Source: Accumulibacter sp. (GTDB lineage: Bacteria > Pseudomonadota > Gammaproteobacteria > Burkholderiales > Rhodocyclaceae). Taken from it: a DNA stretch of 64,000 nt. Positions within the stretch are counted from its first letter, which is position 1; every line of letters starts with the position of its first letter. This document shows positions 39,553-50,000 of this stretch, piece after piece. The DNA is taken from contig JAFLDO010000018.1 in the NCBI GenBank assembly GCA_017302455.1, positions 29,217 through 93,216 on the forward strand, given 5' to 3'. Made by a program: the position numbers and the translations under genes. The notes beneath the pieces were generated by a model. It saw only the letters and a program-made list of their open reading frames with translations. It had not been told where the DNA came from and did not search any database.

Positions 39553-41505
39553 CTAGGTCGTGAGTCTGGTCTTGGCGGCAACCATCCCCGGGTAGGCAGT
39601 TGCCTGGACCATCAGCTCGATGCTGCTTGCGTCCAGACTGGCGAGGTTGGCGATGACGAGCTTGGCAAACGACGGCGCGGCCTGCTCGGCAGCGGTAAAG
39701 CTGATCGTACCGGCAACCTGGGCAACCTGCTGCAGAGGCTGGTTGGGGGTCGTCGCTGGCTTCGCCCGAACGGTGGCCAGGAGCGCGAGCTCGAGGCGAC
39801 GGAAATGCACCGGCTTGCCGTCGTCATCAAGGATGCGCAACGACAGCGACAGGCTGCCATCGGCCGCCAGGCTGGCCGCCGACGCATCCAGCGCGTGCAG
39901 GGCGACGACTTCGAGCGCCCCGGCATCGGGACGCGCCTGCTCGCCGGCGTCGAGGACGAAGGGGTCCTGGTCGATCGCCAGCGCGGCATCGCTTCCCCGC
40001 ACGTAGTCGAGCTGCACTTCACCCATGTCGGCGAGGCCGGCAACGCGGAAAGCAAGCGCCGCCAGTTTGCGCTGCGAAACCGGCTCGCCGATGGCAAGTC
40101 CGGCGAGCGCAGCGATGGCGGCGGTTCGGTAGCGCTGGCGGGCATCCTTGCTGCTCCCGTAAGCGTCGGGGATGACCAGGAATCGACCGGACAAGGTCAG
40201 CGTGCGCACCTGTTTGACGACCGCCTTGATGCCGGCGGCGCGCGTCCTGTCCACCACCCTTTCCACCTGCGGGGCAACCACATCGGGTTTGCCGGTCGAG
40301 AAGCGGACCCACACCTCACCCAGCGGTATTGCCGCATCGAGCGAGGCGTCACGCACTTCGACGCTGTCCACTCCTTCGATGTTGAGCACCGCATAGTGGA
40401 TGGCATTGAGCGTCGCATTGCCGGCCCGCTCGAGGGCGTGTTTGGCGCGTTCGCGCAAGGGTTCGTCATCCTCGGCCGCTTCGCCGCCGGTCAACGGCTT
40501 CTCGTTGACGACGCCGCCGTCAACGCCGCGCGGAGGTGTTGGCATGACGGTCAGGCTTCCCGACCCGAGGTTGCCTGCGGGCCCGGCATCGACCGCCACG
40601 ACCGCGACGGTGGTCTTCGGCGTCTTCGGCTGGAAAGTGATCACCAGGCTGGCCGACGGCGGCACGGTCTTCAGGGTAATGGTCACGCCGTCGTCGCCGA
40701 AAGGCTTGCCGGCCCTGGTGGCGACCGTCGCCAGGTCGACCTCCTTGCCCTTCTCGCGCACATGCAGCAGCGAGCCGATGGCGACGCTGACGCGCACGCT
40801 CTTGCCGGCTGCCGAGGTTTCCTCGACCAGCGTCGAGCGGATGACGCCCGGCGCGGCAACCTTGAAGACGCGCCCGCGCGCATCGGCGACGCGAATGCCG
40901 CGAGCTATGGCGACGTCGTTCCGGCCGGCTTTCTTCAGCCAGAAAGTGACTTCACCCTGCGCCGGCAGCGCCTGGCGGCGCTCGACGCCAAGCAGCGCCA
41001 CGACGTTGTCGAGCGCAGCACCCTGAGCGTAGTCGATGAAGGCGCGCCGGTAGGCCTGGTCCATCTGTTCGTAAAGCAGTTTGAACTCACGCGACATCGC
41101 GCGCACGAGGGTTCCGGCGACGCTGCCGGCGTTGAAATCGGTAATCCCCGAGGGCAGGTCGCGGAAGAAGTAACCCACCGTCAGGCGAGAATTGTCGTCC
41201 GGGAACCAGACGGCAGCGATGTCGGCGTCGACGGTCGACGGCGGCGCCTGCCAGACGAGTTGGCCGACGGCGTACAAGTAGTGCTGGCCGAGTGTGAACA
41301 CCGCCGGGCGGCCAGCGACGAAGCCGGTGATCTGGGCAGCCAGACCGCTCACCGGGCCGATACCCTTGAGTGGATAGCTCAACGTGCCGGCGCGAAAGAT
41401 GATTTCCTGGCTGGCCGGCTGTTCGACACCGAGTTGCAGGCTTTCAACGAGCGCGTCGACCAGACTCTGGAACGGCTTCGAGAAGGGGTGTCCGACGTCG
41501 ATCAT
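39553..41505 (-). CDS. Baseplate J-like wedge protein
   Basis: 650 residues. Contains the baseplate-J core: AQGAALDNVVALLGVERRQALPAQGEVTFWL (about 170-200), beta-rich stretches with RGIRVADARGRVFKV, a segment VDAGPAGNLGSGSLTVMPTPPRGV and the helical RERAKHALERAGNATLNAIHYAVLNIEGV. This protein builds the wedges of contractile baseplates and links them to sheath and fibres. It overlaps the gp25-like gene by 4 bases (ATGA). Longer than P2 gpJ but close to the size in injection systems. Confidence 0.85.
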   Translation of the reverse strand: MIDVGHPFSKPFQSLVDALVESLQLGVEQPASQEIIFRAGTLSYPLKGIGPVSGLAAQITGFVAGRPAVFTLGQHYLYAVGQLVWQAPPSTVDADIAAVWFPDDNSRLTVGYFFRDLPSGITDFNAGSVAGTLVRAMSREFKLLYEQMDQAYRRAFIDYAQGAALDNVVALLGVERRQALPAQGEVTFWLKKAGRNDVAIARGIRVADARGRVFKVAAPGVIRSTLVEETSAAGKSVRVSVAIGSLLHVREKGKEVDLATVATRAGKPFGDDGVTITLKTVPPSASLVITFQPKTPKTTVAVVAVDAGPAGNLGSGSLTVMPTPPRGVDGGVVNEKPLTGGEAAEDDEPLRERAKHALERAGNATLNAIHYAVLNIEGVDSVEVRDASLDAAIPLGEVWVRFSTGKPDVVAPQVERVVDRTRAAGIKAVVKQVRTLTLSGRFLVIPDAYGSSKDARQRYRTAAIAALAGLAIGEPVSQRKLAALAFRVAGLADMGEVQLDYVRGSDAALAIDQDPFVLDAGEQARPDAGALEVVALHALDASAASLAADGSLSLSLRILDDDGKPVHFRRLELALLATVRAKPATTPNQPLQQVAQVAGTISFTAAEQAAPSFAKLVIANLASLDASSIELMVQATAYPGMVAAKTRLTT

Positions 41506-41942
41506 GTACCCTCCAGGGCGAGGTCGAAAACAAGGTCAAGCGGCGTCGGCGCGTCGATCAGGAGAACCTGCATCGCCAGGCGCAGCAGCGTGCGCTCGCC
41601 GGCAATGCTGACCACCTCGATCGCCTCGACCCGGCGCACGCGCGCGTCGGCCTCGACGGCCTCGCGAGCGAAGACCTGTGCCTTGAGGCGCGTGCGCGGC
41701 AGATCAGGTTCGCCGATCAGTTCGTGCAGCCGGGAACCGTAATCGGGCCAGCCAAGGAGCGCCAGCTCGCCTTTGCGCACCCGCAGGCGCAGTGACAGCG
41801 CCTGGACGGCGTTGGCGTTGCCGTAGGCGAGCGCCAGGTCGCCCGACGATCCGACCGGACCTTCGAGCGTCAGATCGCTGCCGCCAGCGCCTTCGCGCAA
41901 CTGGAGGTCGGCTCCGAACAGGCTCTGGCGTTCACTGGCCAT
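41502..41942 (-). CDS. gp25/gpW-like baseplate protein
   Basis: 146 residues. The block LSLRLRVRKGELALLGWPDYGSRLHELIGEPDLPRTR is characteristic of the gp25-like family, which joins the baseplate to the first sheath ring. It is directly upstream of and overlaps the gpJ-like gene, the canonical arrangement. No transmembrane or enzymatic feature. Confidence 0.85.
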   Translation of the reverse strand: MASERQSLFGADLQLREGAGGSDLTLEGPVGSSGDLALAYGNANAVQALSLRLRVRKGELALLGWPDYGSRLHELIGEPDLPRTRLKAQVFAREAVEADARVRRVEAIEVVSIAGERTLLRLAMQVLLIDAPTPLDLVFDLALEGT

Positions 41943-41955
41943 CGTGCGTTCTCCC

Positions 41956-42696
41956 CTACGCCGCCAGAATGACCTGGCGCACGGCCGAGGTCGTGGCGCC
42001 GCCGCCGCTCACCGACAAGCTGAGCGTGTGGTTGCCGTTGCCGAGATTGGCAGGTAGCGCTCCCGCCCAGCGAAACCAGGTCTTGTCGTCGGCACGGATG
42101 AACGGCAGCGTCGCCAGGGTCAACGGAATATCGGCCGAATGCGCGGGATCCAGTGGCCCCACCGGTACCAGACGCAAGCGCATGGCGATGCCGTTGATCC
42201 TCTGGTAGTCGCTGTCGGCGACCCAGGCCTCGGGTGGCCCCGCATCCTTTCTCGCCCAACGCGCAGGGGCGAGAAATTCGAGCGTGGCGGCCGCTTTCGA
42301 CAGCACCTGTCCGTTCGCCGCGGGGGTGCGAATCTGCGCGACCAGGCGGTGAACGATGCACGGCGCGGAGGCCGCGGGCGGTGCGCCACCGCTCATCGCC
42401 GAGCGCGTGACAGCCTTTATCGCGCTGAGGTCGGTACGCTCCTGATCGGTAGCAGCGAGAACGATGACGTGGCTGCCGAACTCCGCCAGCGGCGCACTCC
42501 AGTTGAGGATCGCCAGCGAATGGTCGGCATTGAGTTCGGGCTGAGTCTCGCTCGCCGCCGAATTCAGCGACGAATACCACTTCAGGTACAGCCCAGCCGA
42601 ATCGCCGGTCAGGCTTCCCTGCAGCGCGATCGACGGCCCCGGTGGGTAGCCTGTGTCGTGCACCGGCTGGACGATCCGGAGGGCAAGCGCCGTCAT
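41956..42696 (-). CDS. Unknown beta-rich protein of the spike region
   Basis: 246 residues from ATG 42696, which overlaps the stop of the PAAR-like gene as ATGA. I do not recognise the family. The C-terminus (GNGNHTLSLSVSGGGATTSAVRQVILAA) and ADHSLAILNWSAPLAEFGSHVIVLAATDQE resemble Ig-like or fibronectin-like beta-sandwich sequence. By position, between tip and wedge genes, it may decorate the spike or baseplate. The longer open frame to 42882 has no supporting features. Confidence 0.7.
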   Translation of the reverse strand: MTALALRIVQPVHDTGYPPGPSIALQGSLTGDSAGLYLKWYSSLNSAASETQPELNADHSLAILNWSAPLAEFGSHVIVLAATDQERTDLSAIKAVTRSAMSGGAPPAASAPCIVHRLVAQIRTPAANGQVLSKAAATLEFLAPARWARKDAGPPEAWVADSDYQRINGIAMRLRLVPVGPLDPAHSADIPLTLATLPFIRADDKTWFRWAGALPANLGNGNHTLSLSVSGGGATTSAVRQVILAA

Positions 42697-43133
42697 GTCT
42701 GGCCGCTCGCGCTGAAGGCGGCCGAGCCGCCCGAGGGGAAAATCACGGCCATGTCGTTGACCACGTTGATCGGGACGTGATTGACCGTGACGGTGGGGTT
42801 TCCCGAACTCGGCAATAGCATGCCCGGCCACAGCGGTGCGCCTGACTGTCCCTGCATCGCCATGCCGAGTGCGACGATGCATTTCGACCCGGCCTTCACG
42901 GTCTTGTTGAAACTACTGACGATCCACACGGTCGGCTGCGGCTGCAAGGGCGACGCCGGCGGCGGCGGCAGAATGACCGGCGGCGCCGCCGTGCATTGCG
43001 GTGGGTCGCCGGGCATCACCTCGACCAGCGCCTCGAGCCCGGCGTTGCCGATCTTGAGCTTGCCGCCGGGCGACGGTTTGAACGTCAGCGTGCCCATCAG
43101 GTTGAGCGTTCCCTTCAAGGTCAGGTCGGCCAT
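42693..43133 (-). CDS. PAAR-like spike-tip candidate
   Basis: 146 residues. The N-terminal third contains GTLTFKPSPGGKLKIGNAG; the central and C-terminal part has CIVALGMAMQGQSGAPLWPG and SGNPTVTVNHVPINVVND, similar in pattern to the TVxINGxPAxxxGD repeats of PAAR/DUF4280-type proteins that cap VgrG-like spikes. It follows the spike gene with a TGATG overlap. A Pro-rich run (VILPPPPASPLQPQ) separates two parts. Metal-binding residues cannot be assigned with confidence. Confidence 0.55.
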   Translation of the reverse strand: MADLTLKGTLNLMGTLTFKPSPGGKLKIGNAGLEALVEVMPGDPPQCTAAPPVILPPPPASPLQPQPTVWIVSSFNKTVKAGSKCIVALGMAMQGQSGAPLWPGMLLPSSGNPTVTVNHVPINVVNDMAVIFPSGGSAAFSASGQT

Positions 43134-43837
43134 CAGGCCCCTCCCGAGATGTCGGTGCCGGAAATCGTCACGCTGCTGATCTTGCCGGTACCCTTGATCG
43201 TTCCGTCACCGTTCACCGTCAACGTCTTCCTGATCTCGACGTCGGCGTCGACGGTCAGCTGCGAGCAGGTGATGTCGATCGGCTTGCCGTCACAGACGAT
43301 GGTGACCTTCTCGTTCCTGGCGTCCAGGGTGACGGTGATCTTGTCGCCGGCCTTCAGCTCGATGATCCCGTCGGGATCGATGCGCAGGCCGGCCTTGAAC
43401 TCACTGTTGTCCTCGAGCTTGCTGACCGCGCGCTGCAGGAAGATGCTGCCGTCGTCGGCAAAGCGCAGATGGTTGACGGTGTCGTCGGGCAGGCGGTGCT
43501 CGAAAAGCACTTCGTCCTGCCTGAACAGCGGAGCGCGTTCCTGGTCGTGGTAGAAGCGTCCGGTGATTAGCGGCTGCTGCAGGTCGTGATCGAGGAATTC
43601 GACGAGCACCAGATCGCCGACGCGCGGTGGCGCGGCGAAGCCGACGTGCGACATGGCGATCGGCACTTGCGTGATCTCCAGTCCGTCGTGCTTGAGGCGC
43701 AGGTCGGCCTCGTAGTTGGCGGTGTCGTCTGCGCTGGCGTGAGCGGTGAGCGCGATGACCGTGGCCAGTTGCGGTCCCCGCCGCAAGGCCAGTTCCTCGC
43801 GCACCGTCCGGCGGACCATGTCGAGCAGTTCTTTCAC
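43133..43837 (-). CDS. Spike protein (gpV/gp5 OB-fold type)
   Basis: 234 residues. Residues about 10-105 form a Phage_base_V-like OB fold (YEADLRLKHDGLEITQVPIAM, PPRVGDLVLVEFLDHDLQQPLITGRFYH). The C-terminal half consists of short beta repeats (DPDGIIELKAGDKITVTL, LTVDADVEIRKTLTVNGDGTI) typical of a triple-stranded spike helix. It pierces the target membrane. It overlaps the hub gene by 4 bases (ATGA) and the PAAR-like gene by 1. Confidence 0.85.
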   Translation of the reverse strand: MKELLDMVRRTVREELALRRGPQLATVIALTAHASADDTANYEADLRLKHDGLEITQVPIAMSHVGFAAPPRVGDLVLVEFLDHDLQQPLITGRFYHDQERAPLFRQDEVLFEHRLPDDTVNHLRFADDGSIFLQRAVSKLEDNSEFKAGLRIDPDGIIELKAGDKITVTLDARNEKVTIVCDGKPIDITCSQLTVDADVEIRKTLTVNGDGTIKGTGKISSVTISGTDISGGA

Positions 43838-44895
43838 TGGGACGTCTCCGTAGACACGACGACATCGGTGACGAATCCTTCGCGCGCGCCGAATCGATGG
43901 CTTAGGCCCTTGACGTAGCCGGTGGTGTTCAGTGCCGACTCGGGGGCATCGCTGGCCCCGCTGTCGTCGCCCAGTTCGAGATCCGGCATGCCGAGAACCG
44001 TCAGCCGTACTTCGCTGGTTCGCCGCGCAAAAGTGGCGGCATAGCCGGCAGCAAAGCGACCCGCCATGTCCTTGGTGCGCGCCGTCGGATCGGTGACCAG
44101 CAGTTCGTCGCCGTCGCCCGCCGAATCCTGGTAGTCCGCATCGGTCGCGGTGAGCCAGAAGCTCTTGTCTTCCCCCTGGCCCGACATCGGACTTTCGCCG
44201 CCGAGCAGCAGTTTCCGTGCAAAAGCCGGCCGCAGCCCGCCCGTGGCGCCGAGCAGGTGTTTGCCGTAGGTGAGACCGCCGGCACCGCCCTTCCCCAGCG
44301 TTCCCAGTGCTCCCGCAGCGGCCGTGGCAAGTCCTGCGCCGATGCCGCCGGCAGCAAGCCCTGCGGCCGGTCCGAGGCCGCGGAAATGGACTTTCCCCGC
44401 GCGGTCGGCAAACAACGAGTAGCCCAGGCGCTCGGCCAGGCGCCGCAACTGCGCGTGCGCGCCGAGACGGCGCTCGACCGCAAACCGCGGCAGTGTGATG
44501 CCGTCGGCAATCTCCCCTGGTTCGAGAGCAGCCTGCCCGATCAGATCACGCACCACGTCGCCGGCGCTCCGACCCAGATAGAACGACGAGACGCGCAGGT
44601 CGACGAGCGCGAGCAAGCTGCCGGCGCAGAACAGTTCGCAGCCAGCGAGGCGTGGCCGGACTTCCGCGACGCTGCCGGTGAACACGCGCGCAAGCCCGTC
44701 CTCGTCACCGAGGTCGAGTTGCACGGGATCACCCGGCGCGACCCCGCCGCTTTCGGCGAGCGTTACCCGCAGGCCGTCGATGGGCACGTCGAGGCTGCGC
44801 TCGACGACGAAGCGCGACGGACCGGCCAACGGTGAGGCCGAGTCAGCCGACAGACTGCCGGCAGTCAACGAGAAACGGGGGCGCAGGCCGGCCAT
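43834..44895 (-). CDS. Baseplate hub protein (gpD / VgrG N-domain type)
   Basis: 353 residues. Shows the late-control-D hub layout: VVERSLDVPIDGLRVTLAESGG and GDPVQLDLGDEDGLARVFTGSV near the N-terminus, SAGDVVRDLIGQAAL, RRLAERLGYSLFADRAGKVHF in the middle, and KDMAGRFAAGYAATFARRTSEVRLTVLG toward the end. A Gly/Ala-rich insertion (about 190-235) is unusual. The start at 44895 overlaps the RHS stop as TGATG; an in-frame extension to 45825 is antisense-like sequence of the RHS gene. Trimers connect tube and spike. Confidence 0.85.
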   Translation of the reverse strand: MAGLRPRFSLTAGSLSADSASPLAGPSRFVVERSLDVPIDGLRVTLAESGGVAPGDPVQLDLGDEDGLARVFTGSVAEVRPRLAGCELFCAGSLLALVDLRVSSFYLGRSAGDVVRDLIGQAALEPGEIADGITLPRFAVERRLGAHAQLRRLAERLGYSLFADRAGKVHFRGLGPAAGLAAGGIGAGLATAAAGALGTLGKGGAGGLTYGKHLLGATGGLRPAFARKLLLGGESPMSGQGEDKSFWLTATDADYQDSAGDGDELLVTDPTARTKDMAGRFAAGYAATFARRTSEVRLTVLGMPDLELGDDSGASDAPESALNTTGYVKGLSHRFGAREGFVTDVVVSTETSQ

Positions 44896-47063
44896 CAGAA
44901 GCCTCCGTGCTCGCGGGCGTCTTTTTCGAAGCTCGCGTTCCGGTAGCCGTTGAGAATGACGTCCCACTCGTACACGCCGAACAACGGCAGGCCGAGATGG
45001 AAGAAGGGGCCCCACCAACTGTACTGGTTTACATGCCGCAGTTCGTGCTCGTAGAGCGCCTGACTCTTCGCGATCGTCACCGCACCGCCATACGCGGTCG
45101 GGCGGACGGGATCGGGGAGCGCTTTCCATTCGGCGTTCTCCTGGTATCGGCCATTGACGAAAATGACATTGCCGAAGGTGATGCCGAGCAGGCTGTCGAA
45201 CGATCCGAGCCAGCCGCCCTTGCAGACCAGCGCGAAGGCATTCAGGCGGCCCGAGGCGGCGGCGTCGAAACCGGGCGTCTGCCAACTGACCTTGCCACCC
45301 GAGAACAGCCACACCAGCCAGCGCACGACCTCGCCGAGCAGACAACTGACTTCGATCGCCAGGCCGAATGCCGTGTTCGGTAGCGTCCACAGGACGCCGA
45401 GCAGTGACAGGAGGACGCCGCCGAAGCTCCAGTGTCCATCGGGGTCGAAGCGGTTGATGGGATCGTTGGCGCAGTAGGCGTGGCGGTTGCGCAGTCGCGG
45501 TTGGCGCAGCCAGTCGCCGAGGATCTGCGCGCGTGCCATGCGCTGCTCGCCGGCGAGCCGGAAAGGGTTGACCAGGCGGGCGTCGTCGGGCGCACCGGTG
45601 TGCGTATCCGGCGTCAGGAAGCGCCGCAGGTTCGGGTCGTACCAGCGACAGCCGATGCGGTAGAGGCCAAGGTCGGCATGCCAGAGGCGACCTCGATAGA
45701 GGTAGGGGCCCGCGGTGTGCAGCGGAACACCCCAGGGGTCGCTGGCGAAGGGTCCGGCAAGCGCCGTCTCTGCCTCGCCTGTCCCGGTGAAAAGCAGGTT
45801 GCCGTGCGCATCGCAGTGCAAGCACACCGCCTGCCCTTGGCGATGGGTCCGAAAGTCGATCATCGCGACGACCCCGGTCGGCAGGCGCAGGAAGATCAGT
45901 AGCGGCTGCCCGGAATCGTCGGCTATCGCCAGCAACCCATCGTCGGGGCCGTAGAGGTAGCGCTCGCTGCCTGCCGGTCCCGACTTGCAGACCAGCCGCC
46001 CCTTGTGGTCGTAAAGGCAGCGCGCGACGCGGGTGCCGTCGAGCAGCAGTTCGAGCAGTTCGCCCGCCTGATTGTGCCGGAAAACGCGCTCGGCCGAGCC
46101 TTGCCGAACCCGCCGCACGCGCTCAGCCAGGTCGCAGTCGACGGCTGTGGGCAGGCCGTCGTCGAGGGTCGCGTTATCGAGCGCATCGTAGCGATAGCAC
46201 CAGGTCTCCTGGCCATCGCGGACTTCGGCAAGGCGCCCGCAGAAGTCGTAGGCATAGTCCCGGCGGCCTTCGCGAATCAGGCGGAAAGCCTCGTCGCGGA
46301 CGAGCTCGCAGTGCCAGATCTCCTGCCCGGCGCGGCGCATCGACTGGCGGACCGGGCGACCACTGGCCGCCTCGTGCCAGGTTTCCTCGCGCACGCCGTC
46401 GAAGCCCTCGCACCACGCTAGCCGCGCCGCATCGTCGGTGCCGAAATGGGCGAGCTGGCGGCCGTTCCAGTCGATGGCGCTCGGTCGGCCCCGCTCGTCC
46501 CAGGTGAAACCGATCGCCTGTCGCCATTGCGGGAAGTCGATGCGCGCCAGGCGATCCTGGCCGTCGAAGGAGAAGCGCGCCGACAAGAGACTGCCATCGA
46601 CCCGCTGATCCACGCCGCTGACGCGCCCTCGGGCGTCGTAATGGAAGTGGCTCTCCTCGCGATCCGAACGCGCAGTCGCCACCCGCTCGCCTTGCCAACG
46701 ATAGACGAAGGGACTGGCATCGCCACGCAGAGTGCGCACCAGTCGCCCCTGCTCGTCATAGGAATGCGTCAGCACGCCGTCGGGGCGACGTACCTCGATG
46801 AGCCTGTCTGCCGCGTCATAGCGGTAGTCGGCCCAACGCCGACCGTCCCGGTCGACTGCCAGCAGGCGTCCGTCGTCACCATAGGCGTAGCCCCAGCGCT
46901 CGCCGTCGGGCTCGACGATCTCGGCGAGTTCGCCCGCTTGCCAGGTGTAACGCGAAATCGCCGGCCCCTCATGGACCTCGTTCGCCAGCCCCTGGTCGGC
47001 GATCACTTTTCTCGCCGCCGCTTGCGCGGCCTGCCAGGCGCGGAGTTGCGTCAGGGTACTCAT
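44895..47063 (-). CDS. RHS-repeat protein with C-terminal HExxH domain (candidate effector)
   Basis: 722 residues. Residues about 40-470 are YD/RHS repeats (GYAYGDDGRLLAVDRDG, DYRYDAADRLIEV, HFHYDARGRVSGV), followed by an RHS core (GLYRIGCRWYDPNLRRFLTPD to NDPINRFDPDG) ending near residue 545. The last 177 residues are unrelated: a hydrophobic stretch (about 546-590; VRWLVWLF), then a domain with H673ELRH677 followed by VNQYSWWGP and NASFEKDAREH. HExxH plus a downstream Glu suggests a zinc metallopeptidase-like toxin (inference). It overlaps both the tape-measure candidate (ATGA) and the hub gene (TGATG), so it belongs to the tail operon. Confidence 0.85.
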   Translation of the reverse strand: MSTLTQLRAWQAAQAAARKVIADQGLANEVHEGPAISRYTWQAGELAEIVEPDGERWGYAYGDDGRLLAVDRDGRRWADYRYDAADRLIEVRRPDGVLTHSYDEQGRLVRTLRGDASPFVYRWQGERVATARSDREESHFHYDARGRVSGVDQRVDGSLLSARFSFDGQDRLARIDFPQWRQAIGFTWDERGRPSAIDWNGRQLAHFGTDDAARLAWCEGFDGVREETWHEAASGRPVRQSMRRAGQEIWHCELVRDEAFRLIREGRRDYAYDFCGRLAEVRDGQETWCYRYDALDNATLDDGLPTAVDCDLAERVRRVRQGSAERVFRHNQAGELLELLLDGTRVARCLYDHKGRLVCKSGPAGSERYLYGPDDGLLAIADDSGQPLLIFLRLPTGVVAMIDFRTHRQGQAVCLHCDAHGNLLFTGTGEAETALAGPFASDPWGVPLHTAGPYLYRGRLWHADLGLYRIGCRWYDPNLRRFLTPDTHTGAPDDARLVNPFRLAGEQRMARAQILGDWLRQPRLRNRHAYCANDPINRFDPDGHWSFGGVLLSLLGVLWTLPNTAFGLAIEVSCLLGEVVRWLVWLFSGGKVSWQTPGFDAAASGRLNAFALVCKGGWLGSFDSLLGITFGNVIFVNGRYQENAEWKALPDPVRPTAYGGAVTIAKSQALYEHELRHVNQYSWWGPFFHLGLPLFGVYEWDVILNGYRNASFEKDAREHGGF

Positions 47064-50000
47064 GCGATCGCCACCCCGGCCGAGGCGCCGAGGGGAATCG
47101 CCTCGAGCATGCCGTCGAACTCGTTGCGGACCCGGTCGAGTTCCTGGTCGAAACTGGTCTGCAGGTTGGCAAGCAGGGTCAACAAGCGCTTGAAGAGATC
47201 GTCGACGAGCAGGCCATCGATACGGACGACAAGCTTGCTCACCTCGCCGAGGATCGCTTCGATCTTCTGCCGTAGTGTCGCCAGAACGCTCGACAGCGCC
47301 TGCCGAACGCGCACCAGGAAGGCGTCTATGGCTTGCTTGAGTTGCCTCAGCAGATCCTTGACCGAGCCGCTGATCTTGGCCAGCAGGTTCTGGAAAAGGG
47401 CGTCGAGGTGAGCTTTCAACGCTGCCGGATCGATTGCTCGCAAGGGATCGAGGAGTGGGTCCCAAACGCTGCTGCGCAAGGATGCCGCCAGCAGCTCGGG
47501 ATCGAGGACGGCGAGCCTGGCGCGCAGGCTGGCATAGACGTCGGCAACGGCGTCCTTCAGCTCCCCCGGGTGGAGGGCCAGCGCCGCCTGCCGGATCTCC
47601 TTGAAGAAGCCGTCGACGGCGCTGTCGAGCGCGCTCTGCAGCGGTGCAAGCTGCCTCAGGAAGCCGTCGACGGCCAGGTCGATGCGCCGCGCTTTCAGGG
47701 AAGGCCTGAGCGTTGCCAGCCCGGCACGGACATCGGCCATGGCGAGCGGCGTGGGCTGGCGAAGAAACGGCGGCAGGATGCGTCCGAGTCCGCTCTGCAG
47801 TCGCTGGAACTCAAGCTGTGCGGTCGCGGTGTCGAGGGCGTTGATTCGCTGGCGCAGGGCGGTGACCAGCGCGGCGTGGGCCGTACTCAGACGGCACAGG
47901 CGGGAGGTGTCCGAGGCAAGGTCGAGCGGTGCCAGCGTCAGATCGAAGCGTGCCAGCAGCGAGGCCCCGGCGTCGCCGTTGGCGGTCGATAACGAGAGCC
48001 GCCCGGCAAGCCTGGCACGCAACTCCGGCAGCGCGACGACGCCGGCCACGCTGCTCGGTGACAACGCCGCAAGCCGGCCCTGAGCAACGCGCATGCCGCG
48101 CACGACATTCGCCGGGTCCATTGCCGGCAGTGCCGCCCCAAGGCCCTGGCGGATAGCTTCGAGCGCCCTCAACACGTCGTCCGCGGGCAGCGTCTCGACG
48201 GCCGCCAGAAGGCGGTCGAAGGCCTGGTCGAGCGGCTCGAACAGCGTGCTTGGCCGCATCGAGGCGGACAAGGACAGATTGACCTGGCGCAGCGTGCCAT
48301 CGGGGTCGGCGAAGATCGCGTCGGTGATGCCGACGATCAGTGTCGTCATCTGCGCATGAAAGGTGTCGAGCGGCTCGGGCAGGTGCACCGCGCCGACAGC
48401 GTCGGCAATCGCCTGCCTGGCCTGCGCGAAGAGGTCGCGCTGCTTCTGTTCGAGCGTGCTCAACAAGGGTGTGATGTCCACCAGCTTGATCAGGCGGTCG
48501 ATCTCGGCATGCAGCACGTGCAGCGGCTCGACCCAGACGTCGGGATTGGCGCGCTCGATGGTCCGCAGCATGCGCTGATAGGGTTCCTGCAGCGGCTCGA
48601 GAATCGCCCCCGGCGAGACGGTGCGGGCCTTGGCAAGGAGTTCATCGAGGAGCTTCTCGAGCGGTGCGACGACGGCGGCCCCATTGATCGCGAGGACGGT
48701 GTTGCCGACCTCGTCGAGCAGTCCGGTGACCGGCGCCGCCAGCGATGCGCCGTCGAGAGTCCCGACACGGCGGCGAAACTCCAGCCAGGCGTCGAGTATC
48801 GCCTGGACGACCTGCGCCAGTTGCGCATCGACGCTGGCAAACTCCTTCTTCAGTTCGCCTTCGATCATCCCCTCCAGGTCGATGGCGCGCAGGACAGAGA
48901 GACCGGCCTGAATGGCGATACGCTCGACGTCCGACAAGGACTCCGGCCGTATGGCGGCAAGGCGCGACTTGAGCGCACCGATTTCATCGACCACTTCGTC
49001 GGCCACGGGACGAAAGTCGATGCCGTCGAGCGAAGCGAGAAGCGTGCGCACCTCGTCGAGTCCGGCGGCCAACTTGGCCTGCAGATCCTCGATCAGCTCG
49101 CTGGCCGCCTGAATCGCGCTGGCCAGTTCCTGTCCCAGTTCGGCGACCGGAATGTTCTCGAGTTGGCCGAGCGCCGCGGCGAGTTGCGTGCTGATCCCCG
49201 CCAGCAGGTCGCCACCCAGATTGTCGTCGACGAAGTCGTTGGCATCCTGGAAGCCCTTCTCGATCGTCGACCGTACCTCCGCGATACCGAGCTCCTCGAT
49301 CTGCCGCTGCACGGTCTGCAGCATTCCGAGCACGGCGGTCCGGACGTCTTCGACCGGAATCGCGGCGAGTTCGGCGCCGATCCTGCCGATGAAGTCGATC
49401 AGGATCTGGCGGACCTGCGCCAGTGGCGAGTCGCTGAACAGCGCGTGCAGCGAGCCCGCCATGCGTGCGACCTGTGCCGCGAGATCGTCCGGTGACAGGC
49501 TCATCGTCAGCCGCGCCAGCAGCGACTCGATGGCGCCGGCGATGGCATCGACGGCGTCGTCCACCGTCGGCACGTCTGCCAGTTCGACGGCGGCCAGCAC
49601 GGCGGCCCAGGAGGTGAACAGCGTCTCCCATTCCGGCCGCGCCACGGCGACGGTCAACGCTGAGTACAGCGCCTCAAGGGCGAGAAAAGCGGCTTCCAGC
49701 GCCCGGCCGAGCGTATCGAGCAGCGCTTCGGGCGTCGCGTAGGCGGCGAGATCGTTCGGGTCGAACTCGCGCAACGCCTCGGCGAGGTTGCGCAAGGCCG
49801 TGGTCGCGGCGTCGCGGGTGGCTGCGACTGCTGCCTCGACCGCGGTGGCAGAGAATGGATCGAGGATCGCCAGGGCCGCGTCGAGCTGACTGCGGGCACC
49901 AACGAGCAAGTCGGCGTCGACGCCCAACAGGTTCCGGGAAAGGAATTCAAGCAGTTGATCGGCGGGAAGAACGCTACCGGAGGCCAGCGCCTCCATCGTC

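Noticed and set aside
39805..41742. 645-codon plus-strand frame opposite the gpJ-like gene
   Set aside because: Antisense to a recognisable baseplate protein.
44896..45825. Upstream extension of the hub frame by 310 codons
   Set aside because: Arg/His/Pro-rich shadow of the RHS gene; TGATG start at 44895 is preferred.
47064..47465. Upstream extension of the RHS frame by 134 codons
   Set aside because: Overlaps the end of the tape-measure gene in another frame; the ATG at 47063 gives an ATGA overlap like its neighbours.
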